6,539 bases of DNA from Desulfobacteraceae bacterium (GCA_029287875.1 JARFQH010000321.1:1-6539), one strand, 5' to 3'. Numbered from the stretch's first letter, positions 1-6,306 are shown. Notes: generated from the letters alone by a model not told the origin. A program made the numbers and translations.

Positions 1-613
1 CCATAAACCAGGTTATCGCAAAGATGATGAGCAGTATCCCGACGGCGGTTAAAAGGAGATCCGGCGTCTGCAAGGGCGTCTGATTGATCAAAATGGCCGC
101 AAACCCGCCGCCGATGACCCCGCCGACCAAACCGCCGGTACCTAAGAAACCGTACCAGGTTTTTCCTTCTCCGGTGGTGTAAATGGAATTGGTAAGGCTC
201 CAGAACTGTTCGACCAGCACAACGCCGGCAATGTCTACGAAGACGTATAGAGCGATCGGCACTATCGGACTGGGGAAATTGACCACGGTGCGAAACAGCA
301 CCAGAACCGCACTAAATACCAGGCAGGTGCCCAAAACGACGTTGATACGGCTGTAAAGCTGCACGAGTTTATGATAATATGTAATTAAAACGCCCATGGT
401 AATGGCGGTCATGATCCACACGTAGGGCAGCTGTTCGGCCCCCAGCGACCCGATAAAAAGCGAGCGGCTGGCCGGTTTTAATTGATACAACGCCATGATA
501 ATTAGGAAAAAATTGAGAAAGAGCAACGCAGACCTTTTGCCAATGTGGTGCAGGGCCAAATATTTGGCTTTACAAAAGTCGGCAAGATCCTGGGTTGGTG
601 TTTGTTCTTGCAT
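1..613 (-). CDS. Tlc/Npt-type nucleotide (ATP/ADP) carrier-like membrane protein, N-terminal part
   Basis: The open frame starts at an ATG (611-613, complement) and runs off the left edge after 204 codons, so the C-terminal part is missing. The ATG has a good Shine-Dalgarno, AAGGA at 619-623 on the complement, with a 5-nt spacer. After a short cytoplasmic N-terminus (about residues 1-27) come roughly six hydrophobic segments, near residues 28-45, 62-80, 90-107, 117-134, 155-175 and 186-203. Family-like motifs are LKPASRSL (45-52) with GAEQLPYVW (58-66), EQFWSLTNSIY (135-145), and a glycine-rich stretch GTGGLVGGVIGGG (158-170). These resemble the ATP/ADP antiporter family (rickettsial and chlamydial Tlc/Npt), where FWS.aN.. 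and a following G-rich helix are conserved. Free-living bacteria also carry distant members whose substrates are unknown, so the substrate here is not established. A generic major facilitator is the main alternative. It is divergently arranged with the serine hydrolase at 645. Confidence 0.62.
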   Translation of the reverse strand, partial: MQEQTPTQDLADFCKAKYLALHHIGKRSALLFLNFFLIIMALYQLKPASRSLFIGSLGAEQLPYVWIMTAITMGVLITYYHKLVQLYSRINVVLGTCLVFSAVLVLFRTVVNFPSPIVPIALYVFVDIAGVVLVEQFWSLTNSIYTTGEGKTWYGFLGTGGLVGGVIGGGFAAILINQTPLQTPDLLLTAVGILLIIFAITWFM

Positions 614-635
614 TTTAATCCTTGTTTAGTATAAA
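608..635 (+). promoter_or_regulatory. candidate sigma70 promoter giving a near-leaderless mRNA
   Basis: A -10-like TATAAA lies at 630-635 (5 of 6 to consensus). TTGCAT at 608-613, 16 bp upstream, is a weak -35 match (3 of 6) that overlaps the start codon of the divergent membrane-protein gene. Transcription would begin around 642, only a few bases before the ATG at 645. That ATG has no Shine-Dalgarno, which agrees with a leaderless transcript. The call rests on consensus inspection only. Confidence 0.33.
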
Positions 636-644
636 TGGCAAATA

Positions 645-1532
645 ATGCAAGCTACGGTAAAACTTGTCACGGTTTTTATTGTCTTTTTAACGGTCGCGAT
701 ACCGTCCGCGGCTCAACCGCCTTCATCTGTGTTAGAGGAGAGCTGTGACCCCAGGTTGCAGAAGGGGCTTGCAGATTGTCTGACTTCCCTGCGGCTGAAC
801 ACGGCCGCTGAACGCAAAGCCCTCAGTATTGCCCTGGTTGATATCACGGATCCCTCAGCCCCCCGGCATGCGTATATCAATCCCAATGAAATGATGTATG
901 CCGCCAGCCTGCCCAAAATAGCCATTCTTCTGGGTGCCTTTGAACGCATTAAAAACGGCGAAATGGACCTTGATGAAACCACCCGTGATAAGCTCACGCA
1001 AATGATCCGCAACTCATCGAATCAGGCCGCCACCGAGATGCTCAACCGTGTCGGCAAGGGCTATCTGGCCGGCTTGCTCCAGTCCCCTCAATATCGCCTT
1101 TACGATCCGGATCGCAACGGCGGTCTGTGGGTAGGAAAAGAATACAGCAAATCGGGTGCCTGGCGGCGCGACCCGCTCCACAACCTTTCCCATGGCGCCA
1201 CCGTATTGCAGGTGGCCCGTTTCTACTATATGCTGGAAAATGGCCAGCTGGTATCGCCGGAATCCAGCCGCCAGATGAAATCAATCCTCGCCCAACCGGC
1301 CATCAATCATAAATTTGTCAAAGGGCTAAAGACCCAACATCCGGACTCTCGTATTTATCGAAAATCCGGAACCTGGGGGCCTTATCATGCCGACAGCGCC
1401 ATCATCGAACATGACGGTCGGCGTTACATCGCCGTGGCCCTGGCAAAAAGTCCGCAGGGCGGCCGCTGGCTCTGCGACCTGATTGTGGCCATGGATAGCC
1501 TCATTTTTGAGACCGGTCCTTCTCTTCAATAG
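645..1532 (+). CDS. exported serine hydrolase, class A beta-lactamase fold (Beta-lactamase2-like)
   Basis: This 295-residue protein begins with a signal peptide (h-region about residues 6-20) with likely cleavage after A23 (SAA|Q), so it should act in the periplasm or envelope. The penicillin-recognising serine hydrolase motifs are in order: SLPK at 88-91 (nucleophile S88, general-base K91), SSN at 124-126 (the SxN motif) and KSG at 240-242. No ExxLN omega-loop motif with a Glu166 equivalent follows SSN, so a true class A beta-lactamase is unlikely. A peptidase or esterase acting on peptidoglycan or another acyl substrate fits better. Before the nucleophile is a DITDPSAPR segment (66-74), mirrored in the second hydrolase of this window. 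ATG 645 is the first start after an in-frame TAG at 627 and has no visible Shine-Dalgarno. The 3' end overlaps the convergent gene by 32 bp. The fold is confident; the substrate is unknown. Confidence 0.85.
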   Translation: MQATVKLVTVFIVFLTVAIPSAAQPPSSVLEESCDPRLQKGLADCLTSLRLNTAAERKALSIALVDITDPSAPRHAYINPNEMMYAASLPKIAILLGAFERIKNGEMDLDETTRDKLTQMIRNSSNQAATEMLNRVGKGYLAGLLQSPQYRLYDPDRNGGLWVGKEYSKSGAWRRDPLHNLSHGATVLQVARFYYMLENGQLVSPESSRQMKSILAQPAINHKFVKGLKTQHPDSRIYRKSGTWGPYHADSAIIEHDGRRYIAVALAKSPQGGRWLCDLIVAMDSLIFETGPSLQ

Positions 1533-2799
1533 ATTTTCTTTCCTGGTAGTGCCTCTCGATGAGTCGATGAATCCGGGTCGCTAAGGTCTGGTGCGCCACT
1601 GCCGAGTTTTTCCGTAGCACATTCGACATCACCACCACCATGTAAAAAAGTTGCCCCTTGCCCGCCGGGTGTTCGACAATCGCCACGGAGTTCAGCATAT
1701 TGGTCACATTGCCGTGGTATTTGCGGCATTTGAAATCAGGCTCGGGCTTGCACTTGTACAACGAGCCGGATTTAAAATAAACGGCGGCCGGGGATAGTGC
1801 CGGCGACGAGGCGTAGCGAATGCGGCGCTGGGTCATGTAAGTCAGGCGCTTGATCTCGCGGCTGGAAAAGACATCCACGAGCCGCCCCTGCTCCATTTTA
1901 ATGAGAAACCGCATCAGTTCCCGGGGATTGGCATAACTGGTGGTGCCCGGTACCATTTTCTTGCCGTTGCGGGTGAAAAAAGAACCCTGCCGAAGCTGCT
2001 TAATATCGAGCCCGTTGCGGGTTAGCGGTTCTTGCAAGGCCTTCGTCAGCAGCGCCGCCAGTTCTTTTTTGGGTGATTCCTTGAAAAAACGCCTTCCGGC
2101 CTCCGGGCTCAACGGATACTCGCTGCCGAATTGAACCAGCAGCATCAGTTCCCGCATGACCATACTGGCGGCCGCGTTGGAGCTGGCTGAAAGCATCCAG
2201 TCCAGGTAAGTCCAGAGACTGGCCCGATCGCCCTCCTGAATCGGCCGGTACCAAATTTTAGGGCCGTCCGGCTCCCAAAAAGGTGCCTTGTGGTGGTCGG
2301 AAATGATAAACGAGTCGGCGGTCACCACGGTATTGCGAAGAACCTTCAGCCGGGCCTCGATGTCGTCGGGGTAAATGTCGGCCAGGGCCTGGAAAATACC
2401 GAGAACCACAATGAGCTTGCCCACACTGCCCGGATTGGCTTGGTAATCCCCCCGGTGTTCGACGTAACGCGGGTTTTCGGGATCACTTAAATCCATGAGG
2501 GAAATCCCGTAGCGGTCGGCCTCACCGCCCAGCAGTTGTTTCACCTTACCGGTAAATTCGGGATCCGCCGCTGGAATCTGAAAGTCTGCTTGGTCGGGCA
2601 TCCGCAAATCCACCTGTTCCAGGTTGAGCAAGGCGCCGGCCGGTAACTGCCTTCCCCGCACCGTGCCATTTTGAGCCAGACGAAACCCCTCCAGGCGGAT
2701 GATGCCGGTGAACGGATAACCGTCCAGGGGATAGCCCCATACCGCAGGGACACCGGTTAGCAGCAGTATAATAACAATTAACAATTTAAGCGGTTTCAT
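1501..2799 (-). CDS. exported serine hydrolase, beta-lactamase-like, with extra N-terminal module
   Basis: This 432-residue protein has a signal peptide (KPLK, then a hydrophobic stretch 6-19, likely cleavage after G22). Residues about 23-75 form an extra small module rich in Tyr, Gly and hydrophobic residues (YPLDGYPFTGIIRLEGFRLA) that I cannot name. The catalytic region follows: DLSDPENPR (103-111), nucleophile motif SVGK (S125, K128), SSN (206-208) and KSG (343-345). The region between SSN and KSG is much longer than in typical class A enzymes, and C350 and C358 after KSG could form a disulfide in the periplasm. No Glu166-type motif is evident. The start overlaps the stop of the upstream dikinase-like gene as ATGA, and the Shine-Dalgarno (AGGGGGG) lies inside that gene, so the two are probably co-transcribed and translationally coupled. 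It shares the D..DP..PR signature with the hydrolase at 645-1532. The role is likely envelope-located; the substrate is unknown. Confidence 0.85.
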   Translation of the reverse strand: MKPLKLLIVIILLLTGVPAVWGYPLDGYPFTGIIRLEGFRLAQNGTVRGRQLPAGALLNLEQVDLRMPDQADFQIPAADPEFTGKVKQLLGGEADRYGISLMDLSDPENPRYVEHRGDYQANPGSVGKLIVVLGIFQALADIYPDDIEARLKVLRNTVVTADSFIISDHHKAPFWEPDGPKIWYRPIQEGDRASLWTYLDWMLSASSNAAASMVMRELMLLVQFGSEYPLSPEAGRRFFKESPKKELAALLTKALQEPLTRNGLDIKQLRQGSFFTRNGKKMVPGTTSYANPRELMRFLIKMEQGRLVDVFSSREIKRLTYMTQRRIRYASSPALSPAAVYFKSGSLYKCKPEPDFKCRKYHGNVTNMLNSVAIVEHPAGKGQLFYMVVVMSNVLRKNSAVAHQTLATRIHRLIERHYQERKSIEEKDRSQK

Positions 2800-5726
2800 T
2801 GGTTCCCCCCTGTCGGTACGGCATCCAGGTCAACGCCGGCCGGATAGGCTTGCTGCAGCCCTTGGTCCAGGCTGTTTAAAAAAAGATTCTGCCGGGCCCG
2901 GGCGCTTTCCAAAAACGGCCGGATCTGAAACAACACCAGTTTTTCCTGGTAAAAACCGAATTCGATATCGGCCGGTACGGGTTGACCGGCGGCATCCAGC
3001 AGCCGGGGAAAGCGTTGCGGCACAGCGGCGGCAAAATCCACCAGAATGTCTATTTCTTTTGGGGTCAATACGTTCTCAGCCCCGCTGGCGGAAATTTTCG
3101 ACATGCCGCCATCACCCAGAAGAACCCGCTTGTAAGGCTCGCTGGCGTGATACATGAGCCGTACGTAACCGGTGGGCGTGTGAATGCGCAATTCCTCGGC
3201 GGTCTGACCGGAAACCGCCCCGCCGACACCCTCGTTGACGGCGATGGTCAGCCAGTCGCGCTGCCCGGTATCCACATCCGCCGTCACCATGACGCCGGAT
3301 TTTTCTGCGGGCACGCTCTGCATTAACAAGACAGAGACGTAAACATGCTCGGGATGATCCATGTAAGCCTGCCGCCAGCGATAGGCCCGCTCGGTGAAGG
3401 GCGAGGCCCAGACCCGCCGGATGGCCGCCAGCACATTTTCAAACCCCACCACATTCGCTTCGGTCAGGTTGAGACCGGCTCCGGTAAACCCGGGCAAGTC
3501 TTCCACATTGGTATCACTGCGCACAAAAACCCCGTAGGTGCCGTCCGGACCGAAGGTCTTGTTCATGGCCGCGTAAAGACGGTTGCGAAAATCCTGGCCC
3601 GGTTCGGCCTGGACGATCCAATCGCGCATCTTTTTCAGGAACCCGCGGGTCGCCTGCTCCTGCCTGGCAGGTGAATTTTTCAGTCTCTCGATCAAGGCAT
3701 ACTGGTCCTGCATCCAAGTAAAAACAGACGGTCCACCCGGCTCGATGGGCCGTTCCAGCAGCGTTCGGAACTGGCCGAAGGGAATCACCAGCCCCTCGGT
3801 GACGGCCTCTGTAAAATGATATTTGAGCTCGCCGAGGTTGGCGGCTTTGGGTCCTGAAATCCGGCCCGAATCCTTAGCCCGAATATTTTGAAGCGGCATA
3901 AAACGGTGATTCGTCAGGTCCAGTTTCTCCAGCTCTGGTCGAATCAGGGTCAGTTTTGTTTTGGATTCTTCGGCAAAAACCGTATCCCACCCGGGATTGT
4001 CTTCCTGAAGCTGCACGACGCCCCGCGGGCTGACGGCCAGCACCACCCGCCGGCCTTCTTTGGCGGTAATCTGCGATAGCAGCCGTTTTGAGACGGCCAC
4101 GTTGGGAATTCCCAGGTTGCGAGCCAGCAGTTGAACATGCGATAACATGTTGCCTTTACCGGCGGTGATAATGCCGGCCACCGGCGGCAGGTTCTCCGTG
4201 GTGGCGGCCAGAACGTAAATCCCGTTGCGCTCCAGGTTGGCAATCGAATCCCCCGGCCGGAAAACCCGCAATACACCGCGGGCCAGGCCGGGATTGAGAC
4301 CGTTTAATCCGGCGTCAACGGTCTGATTAAATAAGGTATTGCGGATTCCAAGCTGCCGATTGGCGTCTGCCATCAAACCGTCGAGAACCTCCGCGTAAAA
4401 GAGCAGCAAACTGCCCCGCAAACGGTCATGGACATAACGCCGTGTCAGCGGTTCAAGAATTTCCAAAACCGAAATGGCCTCGTCAAACTGAAACCGCAGG
4501 GTTCGGTCCGCCCATTCAGGCACGCGTGCGGCATAGACCAATTCGTTCTTATACTCATTTAAGCGCGGTCGGCCTTCACTGATTTCGGCCAGGCTTTCCT
4601 GCACTGCCTTGCGCTGTCGCATGGAAATCAAGCCGATGCCGTACAGGCCCTCAACACAGTCTTGCAGCCAGCTCAGGCGCTGACGCCGGTTGGCCCGGGC
4701 GATGCCCTCTAGTAAGGCCGTGCTGCTGCGGAACATATCACCTTCTATCGAGTGGCTGGTATCCAAAACCGCCAGCATTTGCTCGGGCCGACCGGCTTCC
4801 GGCAAGCCATCTCGCAGGGCCGCCAGCAGACGTCCGGCTTCGGAGAAACGCACAGCGCTGTCGCGGGCATCATCAAATTTGGCGGCGCTTTCGACAAGCA
4901 GGCGGGCCAGGCGCTTGTTCCTGACCTGTTTGGCCAGGGAACGGATTTGTTTCTGGATATCCTGCGGCCGGTAGACTTCTTCGATAGTGACCGCCAGGCG
5001 CTCGTAGTCTTCTGCCAAGTCGGTTGCGCCGCGTTGGGCGGCATAGGACCGCACCTGGGCAGCATCGCCTAATTCGGGTTTGACATGAATTTTAATGCGC
5101 AGTTTTTCAAAATTTTTATCACTTTCCGCGATAGCTAAGGACAGTTGGCGCATTTCAGTGGTGGGTGCACCTTGGCGCCCGTGGGGAAAAAATCGCACCG
5201 CTTCACGCAAGGATAGAAAATACTGCCGGCGCCAGCTGGGTTCTGCCGTCAAGGCCAAAAGCAAATTCCGCCCGCCGCTGGTTTCATCTTCTACCTGCAG
5301 GGCTCCCCGGTAATAACGCGCCTTGCGGAAAATCCAGCCGTCATCGGCACGGATCAAAAACTGCTCCAGGATCATCTGTTTGAGGATGTCCGCAGACTCC
5401 GGCTGCGTCAGAAGATCCTCCGGTTTGACATCCGCAAATACATTGGCAATGTAGTAGCCGTTGTCCCGCAATAATTTGACGCGTTCGGTCCACTCGCCGT
5501 GCTGCACACCACCGCCGTGCTCTTTGCAGGCATACTCTTTGGGCGGCTGGATGGTGCCGTCGTTGCAAAACCAGCGAATTCGCTTAAACGGCCCGCGGGA
5601 AGATGTCTTCATCTCCTGCACCCAGCCTTGTAAAACCTCACCGGCAGGAAGGCTGGCCCGAACAGTGTTAATAACCGTCACCAACAGCCCGGTAACCAAA
5701 ATGTATATCAGAAAATGCCGCTTCAC
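2796..5726 (-). CDS. exported dikinase-like protein: phosphohistidine domain followed by PPDK_N ATP-binding domain (GWD/PWD order)
   Basis: This 976-residue protein starts at GTG and has a signal peptide (KRH, then hydrophobic 5-20, likely cleavage VRA|S after residue 24). Residues about 25-480 are mostly helical and not recognised; C54, C67, H70 and H76 cluster near the start. A PEP-utiliser swivelling domain spans about 480-575. Its LSHVQLLARN (528-537, phospho-acceptor H530) is close to the LSHVxxxARN of glucan, water dikinases. A PPDK_N-type ATP-binding domain spans about 620-940, with SGPKAANLGEL (624-634, K627), VRSDTNVEDLPGFTGAGL (735-752, R736), SGV at 810-812, NEGVGG (831-836) and D920/E922 plus Q934/R936. 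The last four have the spacing of D321/E323/Q335/R337 of pyruvate phosphate dikinase. No PEP/pyruvate TIM barrel is present. His domain before ATP domain matches GWD/PWD, so it may autophosphorylate with ATP and pass phosphate to an acceptor. ATP use outside the cytoplasm is unusual. It is the first gene of an operon with the downstream serine hydrolase. Confidence 0.85.
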   Translation of the reverse strand: MKRHFLIYILVTGLLVTVINTVRASLPAGEVLQGWVQEMKTSSRGPFKRIRWFCNDGTIQPPKEYACKEHGGGVQHGEWTERVKLLRDNGYYIANVFADVKPEDLLTQPESADILKQMILEQFLIRADDGWIFRKARYYRGALQVEDETSGGRNLLLALTAEPSWRRQYFLSLREAVRFFPHGRQGAPTTEMRQLSLAIAESDKNFEKLRIKIHVKPELGDAAQVRSYAAQRGATDLAEDYERLAVTIEEVYRPQDIQKQIRSLAKQVRNKRLARLLVESAAKFDDARDSAVRFSEAGRLLAALRDGLPEAGRPEQMLAVLDTSHSIEGDMFRSSTALLEGIARANRRQRLSWLQDCVEGLYGIGLISMRQRKAVQESLAEISEGRPRLNEYKNELVYAARVPEWADRTLRFQFDEAISVLEILEPLTRRYVHDRLRGSLLLFYAEVLDGLMADANRQLGIRNTLFNQTVDAGLNGLNPGLARGVLRVFRPGDSIANLERNGIYVLAATTENLPPVAGIITAGKGNMLSHVQLLARNLGIPNVAVSKRLLSQITAKEGRRVVLAVSPRGVVQLQEDNPGWDTVFAEESKTKLTLIRPELEKLDLTNHRFMPLQNIRAKDSGRISGPKAANLGELKYHFTEAVTEGLVIPFGQFRTLLERPIEPGGPSVFTWMQDQYALIERLKNSPARQEQATRGFLKKMRDWIVQAEPGQDFRNRLYAAMNKTFGPDGTYGVFVRSDTNVEDLPGFTGAGLNLTEANVVGFENVLAAIRRVWASPFTERAYRWRQAYMDHPEHVYVSVLLMQSVPAEKSGVMVTADVDTGQRDWLTIAVNEGVGGAVSGQTAEELRIHTPTGYVRLMYHASEPYKRVLLGDGGMSKISASGAENVLTPKEIDILVDFAAAVPQRFPRLLDAAGQPVPADIEFGFYQEKLVLFQIRPFLESARARQNLFLNSLDQGLQQAYPAGVDLDAVPTGGNQ
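2805..2811 (-). promoter_or_regulatory. ribosome binding site of the downstream serine hydrolase, inside the dikinase-like gene
   Basis: On the complement, AGGGGGG lies 5 nt before the ATG at 2797-2799, within the last codons of the dikinase-like gene. Together with the ATGA stop/start overlap at 2796-2799 it supports this start and translational coupling of the two genes. Confidence 0.55.
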
Positions 5727-5735
5727 TCTGTCAGG

Positions 5736-5740
5736 TCCTT
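5736..5740 (-). promoter_or_regulatory. ribosome binding site that fixes the GTG start of the dikinase-like gene
   Basis: AAGGA on the complement lies 9 nt before the GTG at 5724-5726. An in-frame TAA overlaps this site, so no longer protein is possible. The next in-frame ATG (residue 39) would remove the signal peptide. The GTG is therefore the best start. Confidence 0.65.
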
Positions 5741-5808
5741 ACACGCTGCATGTACGACAGTCGAGGATGCCCCATCTTTCCCAAAAGCTCAAAACAATGG
5801 CGAATTCA

Positions 5809-5837
5809 TCTATAATTTGTAATTTTGAAAATATGAA
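5809..5837 (-). promoter_or_regulatory. candidate promoter of the minus-strand operon
   Basis: In an AT-rich stretch the complement reads TTCATA (5837-5832), a 17-bp spacer, then TATAGA (5814-5809), each matching 4 of 6 sigma70 consensus bases. Transcription would start near 5802 and leave a leader of about 75 nt before the GTG at 5726. The match is modest and was judged by eye. Confidence 0.3.
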
Positions 5838-5890
5838 ACGCTCAGCTTGGGACCCAATGCAGGCCTTCGGCCGCAACCAAATCAGTGTTC

Positions 5891-5935
5891 AGGTTTCGGG
5901 TTTCAGGATTTGGGGTTTGCTGACACCTGACACCT
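5891..5935. repeat. imperfect 16-bp inverted repeat built of tandem half-units
   Basis: The left arm AGGTTTCGGGTTTCAG (5891-5906) and right arm CTGACACCTGACACCT (5920-5935) are complementary at 13 of 16 positions, with one further G-U pair if transcribed on the plus strand. The intervening loop is 13 nt. Each arm is itself a tandem duplication (GGTTTC-GGTTTC-like on the left, TGACACC-TGACACC on the right). This resembles REP-like intergenic palindromes. Only one copy lies in this window, so repetition in the genome cannot be shown here. Confidence 0.6.
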
Positions 5936-5981
5936 ATAACCCTATTCCCGATGATTCAAGTGGATTCACTTTAACGACCCA

Positions 5982-6137
5982 TCTTCGCATCTTGCGGAGA
6001 AGTTACGATCTAAGACTCTAACTTCGTTCAGGTAAACCCCGTCCCTGCCGAGGGACCCCCGATGTTTGACGGTTCCGGAAAAATGGTGAAGCCTCCCAGG
6101 ACGTGAACCGCTCAAATTCACGAACCAGAGAAGGCTC
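5982..6137 (+). ncRNA. cluster of four inverted repeats, possible structured RNA or element remnant
   Basis: Four potential hairpins follow one another. First, TCTTCGC/GCGGAGA (5982-5988 with 5994-6000; 7 bp including one G-U, 5-nt loop). Second, GAAGTTA/TAACTTC (5999-6005 with 6019-6025; 7 bp perfect, 13-nt loop), which shares two bases with the first and so may be an alternative fold. Third, GTCCCT/AGGGAC (6041-6046 with 6051-6056; 6 bp, 4-nt loop). Fourth, an interrupted stem of about 16 Watson-Crick pairs between 6088-6107 and 6117-6137, ending in CGTGAA/TTCACG with a 9-nt loop. The G-U pair in the first hairpin favours the plus strand. No known riboswitch, tRNA or sRNA family is recognised, and a decayed mobile element is an equal alternative. 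Confidence 0.3.
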
Positions 6138-6245
6138 CATGGAAACTTTAGAGAATCTAAGCCACACGCGGCGGTTATGCAAGTATCATTTATGTGCTTT
6201 AAAATAAGGTTAAAATCTCTCAACGTGACGTTTGCCTCCCTCGTT

Positions 6246-6274
6246 TTCCCCTATTTTTAACCTTTTTAGGGGGG
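6246..6274. repeat. inverted repeat upstream of the 6321 gene
   Basis: CCCCTA (6248-6253) and TAGGGG (6267-6272) form a perfect 6-bp inverted repeat around a T-rich 13-nt centre. Two G-U pairs would extend it on the plus-strand RNA. It overlaps the possible -35 region of the downstream gene, so it could be an operator or simply fortuitous. Confidence 0.3.
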
Positions 6275-6291
6275 TTGCAAAGAGCTATAAA
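6263..6291 (+). promoter_or_regulatory. candidate promoter for the 6321 gene
   Basis: TATAAA at 6286-6291 is a fair -10 box. TTTTTA at 6263-6268, 17 bp upstream, is a weak -35. Transcription would start near 6298, leaving a short leader that contains the strong ribosome binding site at 6307. Confidence 0.28.
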
Positions 6292-6306
6292 CTAATTAAC
6301 GAGTCG

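Noticed and set aside
628..633. TATACT on the complement as a -10 box for the membrane-protein gene
   Set aside because: The predicted start site would fall within the gene's own Shine-Dalgarno, and no -35 lies at the right distance.
645..1532. A beta-lactamase conferring antibiotic resistance
   Set aside because: SxxK, SxN and KSG are present, but no ExxLN omega-loop motif is visible at the expected place. The fold is shared by many non-lactamase hydrolases.
2796..5726. Annotation as phosphoenolpyruvate synthase or pyruvate phosphate dikinase
   Set aside because: The PEP/pyruvate-binding TIM barrel is absent, the His domain precedes the ATP domain, and the protein has an export signal. The motifs fit GWD/PWD better.
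5881..5940. A CRISPR array
   Set aside because: The repeats are short tandem half-units within one palindrome, without regularly spaced unique spacers.
5461..6021. Plus-strand 186-codon open frame
   Set aside because: It starts inside and antisense to the well-supported dikinase-like gene, has no ribosome binding site, and its composition does not resemble a folded protein.
6018..6140. Minus-strand 40-codon frame starting at the ATG at 6140
   Set aside because: No ribosome binding site, no recognised motif, and the strong inverted repeats explain the sequence better than coding.
6174..6180. GTTATGC as an integron attC core site
   Set aside because: No matching inverse core site at a suitable distance, and the surrounding hairpins do not form the R''-L''-L'-R' arrangement.
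5966..6223. Minus-strand 85-codon open frame in the intergenic region
   Set aside because: No Shine-Dalgarno and no recognisable domain, and it runs straight through the hairpin cluster. It is more likely fortuitous or part of a decayed element.
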